Of a stretch of DNA of 64,000 bases, positions 33,609 through 41,195 are shown one piece after another. Position 1 is the first letter of the stretch; every line of letters begins with the position of its first letter. Both the position numbers and the translations under genes were made by a program. The DNA is from DASSUW01 sp963811895. GTDB lineage: Bacteria > Actinomycetota > Thermoleophilia > Solirubrobacterales > Solirubrobacteraceae. The stretch spans positions 62,001 to 126,000 of the forward strand of contig CAWETE010000003.1 in assembly GCA_963811895.1 (NCBI GenBank), written 5' to 3'. A model generated the notes under the pieces. The model ran no database searches. It worked only from the letters and a program-made list of their open reading frames with translations, and was not told where the DNA came from.

Positions 33609-34798
33609 TCTCGATCGACGAGGCGCTCGAGCTCGTGCTGAGCGAGCTGGCGCCGCTGGGTCCCGAGCGGGTTCCGCTGGCCGAGGCGGCCGGCCGGGTG
33701 GCCGCCGAGCCGGCGCGCAGCGCGGTCGACCTGCCGCCCTTCGACCGCTCGGCGATGGACGGCTACGCCGTGCGGGCCGCCGACACCGCGCCCGGCGTGG
33801 CGCTGCGGCTGGCCGGCGGGGTGGCGGCCGGCGAGGTGGCCACCGCGGAGCTCGAGCCCGGCACCGCCGCCCGCATCTCGACGGGCGCGGCGATCCCGCC
33901 GGGCGCCGACGCGATCCTGCAGTCAGAGCTCGCGCTCGAGCGCGACGGGACCGTGGCGCCCGAGCGCGCGCTCGAGCCCGGCATGCACGTGCGCTACCGC
34001 GGCGAGGACGTGCACGCCGGCGACGAGCTCGCCCCCGCGGGCTCGCCGCTGAGCCTGCCCCGCATCTCGGCGCTCGCGTCCGCGGGTGTCGGCGAGGTCT
34101 CCGTCCACCGCCGCCCGCGGCTGCACCTGATCGTCACCGGCAGCGAGCTGCTGCCGCTCGGCGCGCCGCCCGAGCCGGGGCGGATCCACGAGTCGAACGG
34201 GCTGATGGTGCGCCTGCTCGCCTCGCGCGCGGGCGCCGAGGTCGTCGACCACGGCGTGATCGGCGACGACCGCGAGACGACGCGCAGCGCGGTGGAGAAG
34301 GGCCTCCAGGGCGACGTCCTGGTCGTATCCGGCGGCGTGTCGGTCGGGCCGCACGACCACGTCAAGCCCGCCTTCGAGAGCTGCGGCGTCGACGAGGTCT
34401 TCTGGCGCGTGCGGATCAAGCCCGGCAAGCCGCTGTGGTTCGGCCGCCGCGGCGACACGCTGGTGTTCGGCCTCCCGGGCAACCCGCTGTCCACGATCGT
34501 CTGCTTCTGCGTGTTCATCGAGCCGGCCCTGCGGCGCCTGGCCGGCGACGCCCATGCCCGCCCGCGGCTCGATCCGGGCCGCCTGACGACCGCGGCACGG
34601 GCGTCCGACAACCGCACCACCTACCTGACGGCGACGCTGCGCCCGGGCGCCGACGGCGTGCTCGAGGCCACGCCCACCGAGCGTCAGGGCTCGCACATGA
34701 CCGGGGCCCTCGGGGAGAGCGACGGCTTCGCCGTCGCGCCCGAGGAAGCGGGCGAGCTGGCTGCCGGCGCGCCGGTCGACGTGCTCCGCCTGAGCTAG
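33605..34798 (+). CDS. moeA: molybdopterin molybdenumtransferase MoeA
   Basis: A 397-residue protein that inserts molybdate into adenylated molybdopterin. Family motifs are PPFDRSAMDGYAVRAADT (about residues 43-60), VVSGGVSVGPHDHVKPAF in the MoaB-like domain and FGLPGNPLSTIV. Its frame ends in a typical C-terminal barrel domain. Last gene of the moaC-moaA-moeA operon. Downstream are a solo copy of a repeat end and two hairpins that probably terminate the transcript. Confidence 0.95.
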   Translation: MISIDEALELVLSELAPLGPERVPLAEAAGRVAAEPARSAVDLPPFDRSAMDGYAVRAADTAPGVALRLAGGVAAGEVATAELEPGTAARISTGAAIPPGADAILQSELALERDGTVAPERALEPGMHVRYRGEDVHAGDELAPAGSPLSLPRISALASAGVGEVSVHRRPRLHLIVTGSELLPLGAPPEPGRIHESNGLMVRLLASRAGAEVVDHGVIGDDRETTRSAVEKGLQGDVLVVSGGVSVGPHDHVKPAFESCGVDEVFWRVRIKPGKPLWFGRRGDTLVFGLPGNPLSTIVCFCVFIEPALRRLAGDAHARPRLDPGRLTTAARASDNRTTYLTATLRPGADGVLEATPTERQGSHMTGALGESDGFAVAPEEAGELAAGAPVDVLRLS

Positions 34799-34826
34799 CT
34801 GTAGCCGAGCAGGTTGCTCAGCCGGC

Positions 34827-34884
34827 GAACTGCGGCTGGGTGAACAGGACACTGTCCTGGTTAGGGGTCGAGATACGACCCTTA
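34827..34884. terminator. repeat-end remnant and two hairpins after moeA
   Basis: GAACTGCGGCTGGGT (34827-34841) matches the terminal arm of the repeat family seen at 46646, 56189 and 59043, but without its partner arm. It is followed by a palindrome CAGGACA-C-TGTCCTG (34845-34859). A second hairpin follows, with a nine-pair stem including one G-T (34862-34870 with 34876-34884, arm TAGGGGTCG). They lie between convergent transcripts and may terminate both. Confidence 0.55.
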
Positions 34885-34918
34885 GGCAGGATTCGATGAA
34901 GGAGACCGGCCCCGCCGG

Positions 34919-35098
34919 CTAGCGCGTAGCGGCCCAGTCCTCGACGATCCGGCGCTGAACCGCTGTGAGGGGCGGCGTCTCGCCGCGCTCGAGCGCGGCG
35001 GCGGCCTGGGACAGGGTCAGGCCCGTGCCGGTCAGCACGTCGCCGATCAGCGGCGGCGGGTCGGAGCCGCAGACGCCGGTGTCGCCGGGGCGGGTCAT
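34919..35098 (-). CDS. small protein of 59 residues, unknown function
   Basis: A 59-residue protein. The ATG at 35098 overlaps the stop of the zinc-ribbon protein by four bases (ATGA). It has a CGSDPPPLIGD segment and a predicted helical C-terminal half (TLSQAAAALERGETPPLTAV). Codon use in the third position is as GC-rich as in neighbours, which supports coding. No domain is recognised. Operon partner of the zinc-ribbon membrane protein. Confidence 0.6.
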   Translation of the reverse strand: MTRPGDTGVCGSDPPPLIGDVLTGTGLTLSQAAAALERGETPPLTAVQRRIVEDWAATR

Positions 35099-35325
35099 AG
35101 GAACTGCAGCAGCAGATAGACGACGATGGCCCCGATCACGAAGGTCGACACCGACATGCGCGGGCCGAACGAGATCGCTCCGAACCAGGACCCGATGCGC
35201 TGGAACAGCGACGGTCCGGTGTCCCAGCGCTTGGGGTCGAGGTCGGCGCCGCAGATGGCGCAGCCGGCGGCGAGCGGCAACACCCGCTCGCCGCAGTTCG
35301 GGCATCGGCTGCGATCACGTGTCAT
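35095..35325 (-). CDS. zinc-ribbon membrane protein
   Basis: A 76-residue protein. Two cysteine pairs near the N-terminus (CPNCGERV and CAICGADLD, about residues 8-26) form a zinc ribbon. A C-terminal helix (STFVIGAIVVYLLLQFL) anchors it in the membrane. Such tail-anchored zinc ribbons are common in actinobacteria and have no settled function. Starts 11 bases after the end of the DUF4287 gene. Confidence 0.75.
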   Translation of the reverse strand: MTRDRSRCPNCGERVLPLAAGCAICGADLDPKRWDTGPSLFQRIGSWFGAISFGPRMSVSTFVIGAIVVYLLLQFL

Positions 35326-35336
35326 CGCCCAAAAAT

Positions 35337-35981
35337 CTAGCCATCGAGAACGGCTTTGAGAACCGCCAGGCGCTCCCGCCAGTAGGTCTTCATCTGCTCC
35401 GCCGACTCGGCGTCGGGTAGCCGCTCGTGCGAGATCGCAACCGTGCTCTTGGCCTCGCCCTTGGCCTCGAAGCCGGCGATCACGCGCGTCGAGCCATCGC
35501 CCCAGTCGTAGCGGGCCGTGCGGTTCGGCTTCGCGGTGCGCTCGCGGAGCGGCGCGCCCGGCGCCCACTGCTCGCGCAGCTCGAGGTCCGCGAAGGCCTC
35601 GTAGAGCCGTTCGACCGGCACGGCGACGGTCTTGCTCGCGCCGGCGTTGAGCGTGCCGTCACGGTCGCCGCCATGCGGCCGCAGCCCGCGCGCCTTCTCG
35701 TACTCGACGGTGACGCCCTGGGCCCACCAGCCGGGGACGCCGTGCTCGGAGATCAGCCAGGCGGCGATCTCGGGGTGCTCGCGCTCGGCGGCGCCCCACG
35801 CGTCGAGCAGCGCGAACCACTCGTTCCACGTGTGCCCGGTGCGCTCGCGCACCTTCTCGGCGGAGATGCGGGCCTCCCACTCGGGCTCGGGCAGGAGCTG
35901 CGCCCGGGCCGCGGTGTAGCTCTCGCCCGTCTTCTCCATGCGGGCGCGGACACGGCGCTTGAAGGACTGCTGGGTGGTCAT
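35337..35981 (-). CDS. DUF4287 and SRPBCC-domain protein
   Basis: A 214-residue protein. The N-terminal DUF4287-type region (SFKRRVRARMEKTGESYTAA) is followed by HTWNEWFALLDAWGA and HGVPGWWAQGVTVEYEKARG. The C-terminal half is an AHSA1-like SRPBCC domain (VPVERLYEAFADLELREQW and later TRVIAGFEAKGEAKSTVAI). SRPBCC folds bind hydrophobic ligands. The combination is frequent in actinobacteria; the role is unknown. The gap of 184 bases to coxG upstream holds no gene I can support. Confidence 0.8.
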   Translation of the reverse strand: MTTQQSFKRRVRARMEKTGESYTAARAQLLPEPEWEARISAEKVRERTGHTWNEWFALLDAWGAAEREHPEIAAWLISEHGVPGWWAQGVTVEYEKARGLRPHGGDRDGTLNAGASKTVAVPVERLYEAFADLELREQWAPGAPLRERTAKPNRTARYDWGDGSTRVIAGFEAKGEAKSTVAISHERLPDAESAEQMKTYWRERLAVLKAVLDG

Positions 35982-36165
35982 GTCGGATGCTCCTGTGGCA
36001 TCGGCCCGCGACGCGACTCACGCTCTCGCCGCCCGGCCGGAACAGGGCAACGCACCACCTGTGTCCCGACCGCGCCAGGGCGACCTTTGCCCCACTACGC
36101 CGGTGGCGTGAGCACCGGAACAGGGGTTGGGCGTGGAACTTGCGCCACCCCGAACGGTACCGGGT

Positions 36166-36822
36166 TCAGCCGCGTCTGAACAGGTTCTTGATGCGCTCCC
36201 AGAGCACGGAGAAGAACAGCGATCCGCCCTTGAGCGGCTCGGCCGCGGGTGGCGGCGACGACGGCGGCGGCGTGCTCGGCGCCGGCGTGGCTGCGACCGC
36301 CACCGCCTCGGGAGCGGCGTCGCCGGCCGCCACCTCGGCGCCCGACGGCGCCTCGGGCTCTTCCGGTGCGCCGGGCTCGGCGAGCCGTGTCGAGAGGCAG
36401 GTCGCGAAGTCGCGCAGCAGGCGGTTGGAGACGTCCTGCATCATGCCGCCGCGGCCGAACTGCGCCAGCCGGCCGGTGATGTTGAAGTCGGTCACGGCCT
36501 CGACGCGCGTGCCGCCGTCGTGCTCGCTGAGCGTGTTGACGATCGTGGCGTTGGCGCCGCCCTGGCCGCGCTTGTCGGTCCCGCGCGCCTTCAGCGTCGC
36601 CCGGTGGGCGGCCTCGTCGGCATCCTCGATCTTGATCGTGCCGTTGTAGGCGGCCGTCATCGGGCCGAGCTTGATCGTGAACGTGCCGCGGTAGGTGCCG
36701 TCCTCGTCGTGCCCGGTGATCGCGGCGCCCGGCAGGCACGGGGCGACGCGCTCCAGGTCGTTGAGCGCCTCCCACACCTGCGCCAGCGGCGCCTGGACCT
36801 CGAACGTCTGCTCCAGCTTCAT
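36166..36822 (-). CDS. coxG: CoxG-like SRPBCC protein of the Mo hydroxylase operon
   Basis: A 218-residue protein. Residues 1-150 form a CoxG-type SRPBCC domain (LEQTFEVQAPLAQVWEALND and CLPGAAITG). An Ala/Pro-rich linker follows, then a short C-terminal amphipathic segment (FFSVLWERIKNLFRRG). In CO dehydrogenase systems CoxG helps anchor the enzyme to the membrane or deliver substrate or quinone. The linker and amphipathic tail fit anchoring. Last gene of the cox-like operon; overlaps mocA by four bases. Confidence 0.87.
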   Translation of the reverse strand: MKLEQTFEVQAPLAQVWEALNDLERVAPCLPGAAITGHDEDGTYRGTFTIKLGPMTAAYNGTIKIEDADEAAHRATLKARGTDKRGQGGANATIVNTLSEHDGGTRVEAVTDFNITGRLAQFGRGGMMQDVSNRLLRDFATCLSTRLAEPGAPEEPEAPSGAEVAAGDAAPEAVAVAATPAPSTPPPSSPPPAAEPLKGGSLFFSVLWERIKNLFRRG

Positions 36823-37373
36823 CGCCGTGCCAGCTCCTCTCGCGTGTCGATGTCCGCCGGATCGGCGAGCCCGCCGATCTCGACCTCGCGCACGGTCGCG
36901 GACTCCAGCAGGTCGCGGAATCCGGTGTCGCCTCGCAGCTCGTCCGCGCGGTCGAGCAGCGGGCGGCGCAGCAGCACCGGGTGGCCCGGCACGCCGTCGT
37001 AGGTGGCGCGCACGGCGTCCTCGTCGCCGGCTGCCGCCACGATGGCGGCGATCGCCTCCGGGGTGATCCCCGGCTGGTCGCCCAGCACCACCACGACGGC
37101 ATCGGCGCGCGGCAGCGCGGCCAGCCCGGTGCGCAGCGACGCGGCCTGGCCCTCGTCCCAGTCCTCGCACTCCACGACCGAGGCGCCGTGCATGTTCACG
37201 CCCCTGCGGATCTTGTCCGCGGCGTGGCCGAGCACGACGACGCGCGGGGAGACGTCCCGCATGGCCTGCAGCGCGTACTCGAGCAGCGGGCGACCGCGGA
37301 GCTCGGCGAGCTGCTTGGTGCCGCCGAAGCGCCGTCCCTCGCCGGCGGCGAGGATCAGCCCGCCGGTCGTCAC
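36819..37373 (-). CDS. mocA: MocA-like molybdenum cofactor cytidylyltransferase
   Basis: A 184-residue nucleotidyltransferase. The N-terminal loop is GLILAAGEGRRFGGTKQLAE, the metal-binding region VVVVLGDQPGITPEAI, and GVPGHPVLLRR follows. MocA adds CMP to Mo-molybdopterin, giving the dinucleotide cofactor used by xanthine-oxidase and CO-dehydrogenase family enzymes. That fits its position with the large subunit gene. GTG start overlaps xdhC by four bases. Confidence 0.9.
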   Translation of the reverse strand: MTTGGLILAAGEGRRFGGTKQLAELRGRPLLEYALQAMRDVSPRVVVLGHAADKIRRGVNMHGASVVECEDWDEGQAASLRTGLAALPRADAVVVVLGDQPGITPEAIAAIVAAAGDEDAVRATYDGVPGHPVLLRRPLLDRADELRGDTGFRDLLESATVREVEIGGLADPADIDTREELARR

Positions 37374-38113
37374 ACGCCGACCTCGTGGATCCGCCCCTGC
37401 GTGTGGGCCAGCCGGCCGCCGGCGCGGCCGTGCCGCATGGCGACGATCTCGCCCATGATCGACAGCGCCGTCTCCTCGGCGGTCAGGGAGCCGAGGTCGA
37501 GCCCGATCGGGGCGCTCACCCGCTCGAGGTCGGCCTCTTCGATCCCCTTCGCCATCAGCCGCTCGCGGCGCTTGGCCTGCGCGCGGCGGGAGCCCATGGC
37601 GCCGATGTAGCCGGCGTTCGAGCGCAGCGCCAGCACGAGCGCGGCGTCGTCGAGCTTCGGGTCGTGCGTGAGCACGGCGATCGCCGTCGCGCGGTCGATG
37701 CCGCCGAGCTGATGGAAGGCGTCCTCCGGCCAGGCGGCGACGACCTGCTCGGCGTCCGGGAACCGGGCCGGCTGCGCGAAGCGGGCGCGCGGGTCGACCA
37801 CGAACGGCCGCCAGCCCGCCGCCTTGGCCAGCTTGCAGAGGGCGGCGGCGAAGTCGACCGCGCCGAACACGATCAGCCGCGGCGGCGGGAACGTGACGTC
37901 GACGAACAGGTCGCCGTGGCGCTCGGAGCGCTCGGCCCACATCAGCTCGTCGCCGAGCTTCGCCGCCTGCTCGTCGACAACGGGGTCCCCCAGCGTGCCC
38001 GTCGTCGCGCCGTCGGCGTGGACGAGGATCTTCTCGCCGCTCTCGAGCTTGGTGACCAGCGCGCCGCGGCCTCCGCTGCGCGCGAGGTCGGTGAACTCGC
38101 TCGCGGCGCTCAC
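37370..38113 (-). CDS. xdhC: XdhC-family molybdenum enzyme maturation protein
   Basis: A 247-residue protein with an XdhC_CoxI-like N-terminal part and the C-terminal Rossmann XdhC domain (RLIVFGAVDFAAALCKLAKA). AVLTHDPKLDDAALVLAL and GYIGAMGSRRAQAKRRERL follow. XdhC proteins sulfurate or stabilise the cofactor before insertion into the apoenzyme. The GTG start at 38113 is chosen for overlap with the preceding gene. Works with the separate XdhC_CoxI N-domain protein next to it. Confidence 0.88.
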   Translation of the reverse strand: MSAASEFTDLARSGGRGALVTKLESGEKILVHADGATTGTLGDPVVDEQAAKLGDELMWAERSERHGDLFVDVTFPPPRLIVFGAVDFAAALCKLAKAAGWRPFVVDPRARFAQPARFPDAEQVVAAWPEDAFHQLGGIDRATAIAVLTHDPKLDDAALVLALRSNAGYIGAMGSRRAQAKRRERLMAKGIEEADLERVSAPIGLDLGSLTAEETALSIMGEIVAMRHGRAGGRLAHTQGRIHEVGV

Positions 38114-38424
38114 GGCTCGTAGCGCTCGACGTAGACGTCGATCTCGCCGCCGCACGGCAGCCCGACGTCCCACGCCTCCTCGTCGGCGATGCCGAAGTGC
38201 AGCAGCCGCGGCGCTCCGCCTCCGAGCACCTCCTCGGCGACCTCGACCACCGCGCCCTCGACGCAGCCGCCGGACACCGCGCCGGAGATCTCGCCGTGCT
38301 CGTTCACGGCCATCTTCGAGCCCGGCGGGCGCGGCGCCGAGCGCTTGACGCTGATCACCGTGGCCAGCGCGACGGCGTCGCCGCGGGCCGTCCAGGCATC
38401 CACGTCCTCGAGTACGTCCTTCAT
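38110..38424 (-). CDS. XdhC/CoxI N-terminal domain protein
   Basis: A 104-residue stand-alone XdhC_CoxI domain. ALATVISVKRSAPRPPGSKM is followed by GAVSGGCVEGAVVEVAEEVL, the standard family motifs, including the conserved cysteine in SGGCVEG. It ends at LPCGGEIDVYVE. In longer XdhC proteins this domain precedes the Rossmann domain; here the two are separate coupled genes. Presumed role: cofactor loading of the Mo hydroxylase. Confidence 0.88.
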   Translation of the reverse strand: MKDVLEDVDAWTARGDAVALATVISVKRSAPRPPGSKMAVNEHGEISGAVSGGCVEGAVVEVAEEVLGGGAPRLLHFGIADEEAWDVGLPCGGEIDVYVERYEP

Positions 38425-39537
38425 GACAGTCCCTCCTCCATCAGCGAGGCCAGCGCCTCGAGCGAGGCGATCGAGTTTCCGGGCAGAAGATGGTCGACGT
38501 GCGGCATGGCGGCCTGCATCCCGCGCGTGAGCGGCTCGTAGCGCGGGTCGGCGGCCAGCGGGTTGAGCCAGAGGACGCGGTGCGCGCAGCGCCGCAGGCG
38601 CGCCATCTCCACGGCGAGCACCTCGGGGTCGCCGCGATCCCAGCCGTCGGACAGCACGACGATCACGGCGCCGCGCCCGATCCGGCGGCCGTGCTCGCGG
38701 TTGAGCTCGGCCAGCGCGGCGCCGATCCGCGTGCCGCCCGACCAGTCCGAGACCTGCTCGGCGGCCCGCGCCAGCGCCCGGTCCGGATCGCGGCCGGCCA
38801 GCTCGCGCGTGACGCGCGTGAGCCGCGTGCCGAACACGAACGCCTCCACGCGGGCGCGCGCGGCGACGCTCGCCTGCAGGTACTGCAGCAGCATCCGCGC
38901 GTACGGCGCCATCGAGCCGGAGACGTCGCACACGAGCACGAGCCGCCGGGGCCGCTCGGCCGGCTCGCGGTAGCGCCGCTCGAGCAGCTCGCCGCCGTGG
39001 CGCAGCGACGCGCGGACGGTCGCCCGCAGGTCGTGCACGTCGCGCCGCCGGCGGGTGCCGCGCGTGCGGCGCGAGAGCCGCTGCGGCGTGCGCCGCGCCA
39101 GCCGCACGAGCAGCGTCCGCGCGAGCGCGCGCTCGGCGTCGCTGTACTCGGCGAAGTCCTTCTCGCGCAGCAGCTCCTCGTCGCTCCACGCGGCCGGGCA
39201 CCGGCACGTCCTCGAGGATCGCCTCCGTGTGCTGCTCGGTCGGCACGCCGACGCGCGGCAGCGCCGCCTTCTCGATCTTGCCGAGTGCCTCGAACGGGTC
39301 CTCGAACGGCTCGCCGGGCGCGAAGACGACGGCGAACGCCTCGGCGAAGAGGTCGAAGTCGGCGCGCGACGAGCACAGCGAGGCGCGCAGGGCGAAGAAC
39401 GACTCGCGGCGCGACACCGGGTTGACGGCTTCGAGCGCACGCAGCGCGGCCACGACCTCGCCCACGCCCACGGGCGCGCCGGCGACGCGCATGTACTCGG
39501 CCAGCGCCGAGATGCGGCCGGTGACCGCCTCAGACAC
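38421..39537 (-). pseudogene. coxE: CoxE-like VWA-domain protein, frameshifted
   Basis: A protein of about 371 residues. The N-terminal part (VSEAVTGRISALAEYMRVAG, FEALGKIEKAALPRVG) and the C-terminal von Willebrand A domain are in different frames. The VWA domain has a good MIDAS site (LVCDVSGSMAPYARM and VVLSDGWDRGDP). The break is at about 39196-39198, where the coding strand has CCC in GTGCCCGGCC. Removing one C gives EDVPVPAAWSDEELLREKDF across the join. CoxE acts with the CoxD AAA ATPase in metal-cluster maturation of CO-dehydrogenase-type enzymes. Start GTG 39537 or 39549. Confidence 0.82.
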
Positions 39538-40369
39538 CACCGAGCACACCCCGCTCCCGCACCCGCTCGATGTCCTCGCGCACCTTCAGCGCCACCCCGA
39601 GCGTCTCCTCGAGGTCGCCGCTCCCGTCGAGCGCGAGCAGCGCGCGAGCCCAGATGATCGTCTCCCCCACGCCCGGCAGCTTGTAGAGCTCCTCCTCGCG
39701 CAGCCGCGCGACCGCCACGCACACGCGCTCGGCGATCGCGTCGGGCACGCCAGGGAGCCGCGTGCGGACGATCTCGGCCTCCCGCTCGCGCGAGGGATAG
39801 TCGATCCAGTGGTACAGGCACCGCCGCTTCAGGGCGTCGTGCAGCTCGCGCGTGCGGTTCGAGGTCAGCACCACCAGCGGGCGGCGCTTGGCGGCGACGG
39901 TGCCGAGCTCCGGGATGGTGATCGCGAAGTCGGCCAGGAACTCGAGCAGGAAGGCCTCGAACTCGTCGTCGGCGCGGTCGACCTCGTCGATCAGCAGCAC
40001 CGCCGGGCCGTCGTGCTCGAGGGCTTCGAGCAGCGGCCGCCGCAGCAGGAACTCGGGCCCGAACAGCTCGCGCGCCTCGGCGCCCGCCTCGGCGGCGCGG
40101 ATGGCCAGCAGCTGGCGCTGGTAGTCCCAGTCGTAGACCGCGTGATGGAGGTCGATCCCCTCGTGGCACTGCAGGCGGATCAGCCGCGCGCCGGCCGACG
40201 CGGCCAGCGCACGCGCCACCTCGGTCTTCCCGACGCCGGCCTCGCCCTCGAGCAGCAGCGGCTGCTCGAGGGTGGCGGCGAGGAAGACCGCGGTGCTCAG
40301 GGCCTGGTCGGCGAGGTAGCCCTCACCGGCCAGGGCCCGTGTCACGTCCTCCGTGGTGGTGAACCGCAC
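39530..40369 (-). CDS. coxD: MoxR/CoxD-type AAA+ ATPase
   Basis: A 279-residue AAA+ chaperone-like ATPase. Walker A is LEGEAGVGKTEVARALA (about residues 40-56), Walker B VLLIDEVDRADDEFEAFLLE, sensor 1 VVLTSNRTRELHDALKRR. CoxD helps build the active site of CO-dehydrogenase-type enzymes together with the VWA protein CoxE encoded next to it. GTG start just downstream of coxM. Confidence 0.9.
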   Translation of the reverse strand: MRFTTTEDVTRALAGEGYLADQALSTAVFLAATLEQPLLLEGEAGVGKTEVARALAASAGARLIRLQCHEGIDLHHAVYDWDYQRQLLAIRAAEAGAEARELFGPEFLLRRPLLEALEHDGPAVLLIDEVDRADDEFEAFLLEFLADFAITIPELGTVAAKRRPLVVLTSNRTRELHDALKRRCLYHWIDYPSREREAEIVRTRLPGVPDAIAERVCVAVARLREEELYKLPGVGETIIWARALLALDGSGDLEETLGVALKVREDIERVRERGVLGGV

Positions 40370-40373
40370 AACT

Positions 40374-41195
40374 TCATTGTGACGCCTGCTCGAGCGCGCG
40401 TCGGCACAGCACGGTCGCGAGGTGGCGCTTGTACTCGGCCGAGGCGTTCAGGTCGGCGGGCGGCTCGGTGCCGTCGGCGGCCAGCGCGGCCGCCTCGGCG
40501 ATGCTCCGGCCCTCCCGCAGGGCGTTCTCGGCGGCGGTCGCGCGCAGCGGCGTCGAGCCCATGTGGGTCAGCCCGATCCGCACGTCCTCGCACGAGCCGT
40601 CGGCCGCCTTCTTGACCCAGGCGGCCACGGCCACCATGGCCCAGTCCTCCTTGCGGCGGTTGAACTTCTCGTAGCCGAACCCGTAGCCGTCCATCGCCGG
40701 CAGCCGCACCTCGGTCAGGATCTCGCCGTCCTCCACTGCGGTGGTCATGTAGTCCTGGAACAGGTCGGCCGCCGCCACCTCGCGCTGGCCGGACGTGCCG
40801 CGGACCGTGACCGAGCCCTCGGCGGCCAGCAGCACGGCCGGCATGTCGGACGCCGGGTCGCCGTGCGCCAGCGAGCCGCCGATCGTCCCGCGGTAGCGGA
40901 CCTGCGGGTCGGCGATCAGGCTCGCCGCCTCCGAGTAGAGACCGAGACCGGCCTGCACGACGGCGTAGTGGGTGGTCATGGCGCCGAGCCGCAAGGTCCC
41001 GTTCTCGCGCTGGATGCCGGTGAGGCCGGGCACGCGGCGCAGGTCGACGAGCAGCGACGGGTACGCCAGCCGCAGCTTCATCAGCGGGATCAGCGAGTGG
41101 CCGCCGGCCAGCACCTTGGCGTCCTCGGCCTGGAGCGCGGACAGCGCCTCGTCGAGCGACTCGGGCGCGACGTAGTCGAACTGGGCGGGGATCAT
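40374..41195 (-). CDS. coxM: CoxM-like FAD-binding medium subunit
   Basis: A 273-residue flavoprotein. The FAD motifs are VLAGGHSLIPLMKLRLA (about residues 28-44) and GTIGGSLAHGDPASDMPAVL (about 103-122), followed by the CO_deh_flav_C domain. It transfers electrons from the Fe-S subunit to FAD and on to an acceptor. In the sequence as given no stop separates it from coxL. A frame correction (see coxL) restores a normal ATGA junction at 41192-41195. Confidence 0.92.
   Translation of the reverse strand: MIPAQFDYVAPESLDEALSALQAEDAKVLAGGHSLIPLMKLRLAYPSLLVDLRRVPGLTGIQRENGTLRLGAMTTHYAVVQAGLGLYSEAASLIADPQVRYRGTIGGSLAHGDPASDMPAVLLAAEGSVTVRGTSGQREVAAADLFQDYMTTAVEDGEILTEVRLPAMDGYGFGYEKFNRRKEDWAMVAVAAWVKKAADGSCEDVRIGLTHMGSTPLRATAAENALREGRSIAEAAALAADGTEPPADLNASAEYKRHLATVLCRRALEQASQ

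Noticed and set aside
36000..36165. Hairpin or gene in the gap between the DUF4287 gene and coxG
   Set aside because: Only weak partial pairings (GGCG/CGCC) and no frame with a start, ribosome binding site and coding bias; nothing can be supported.
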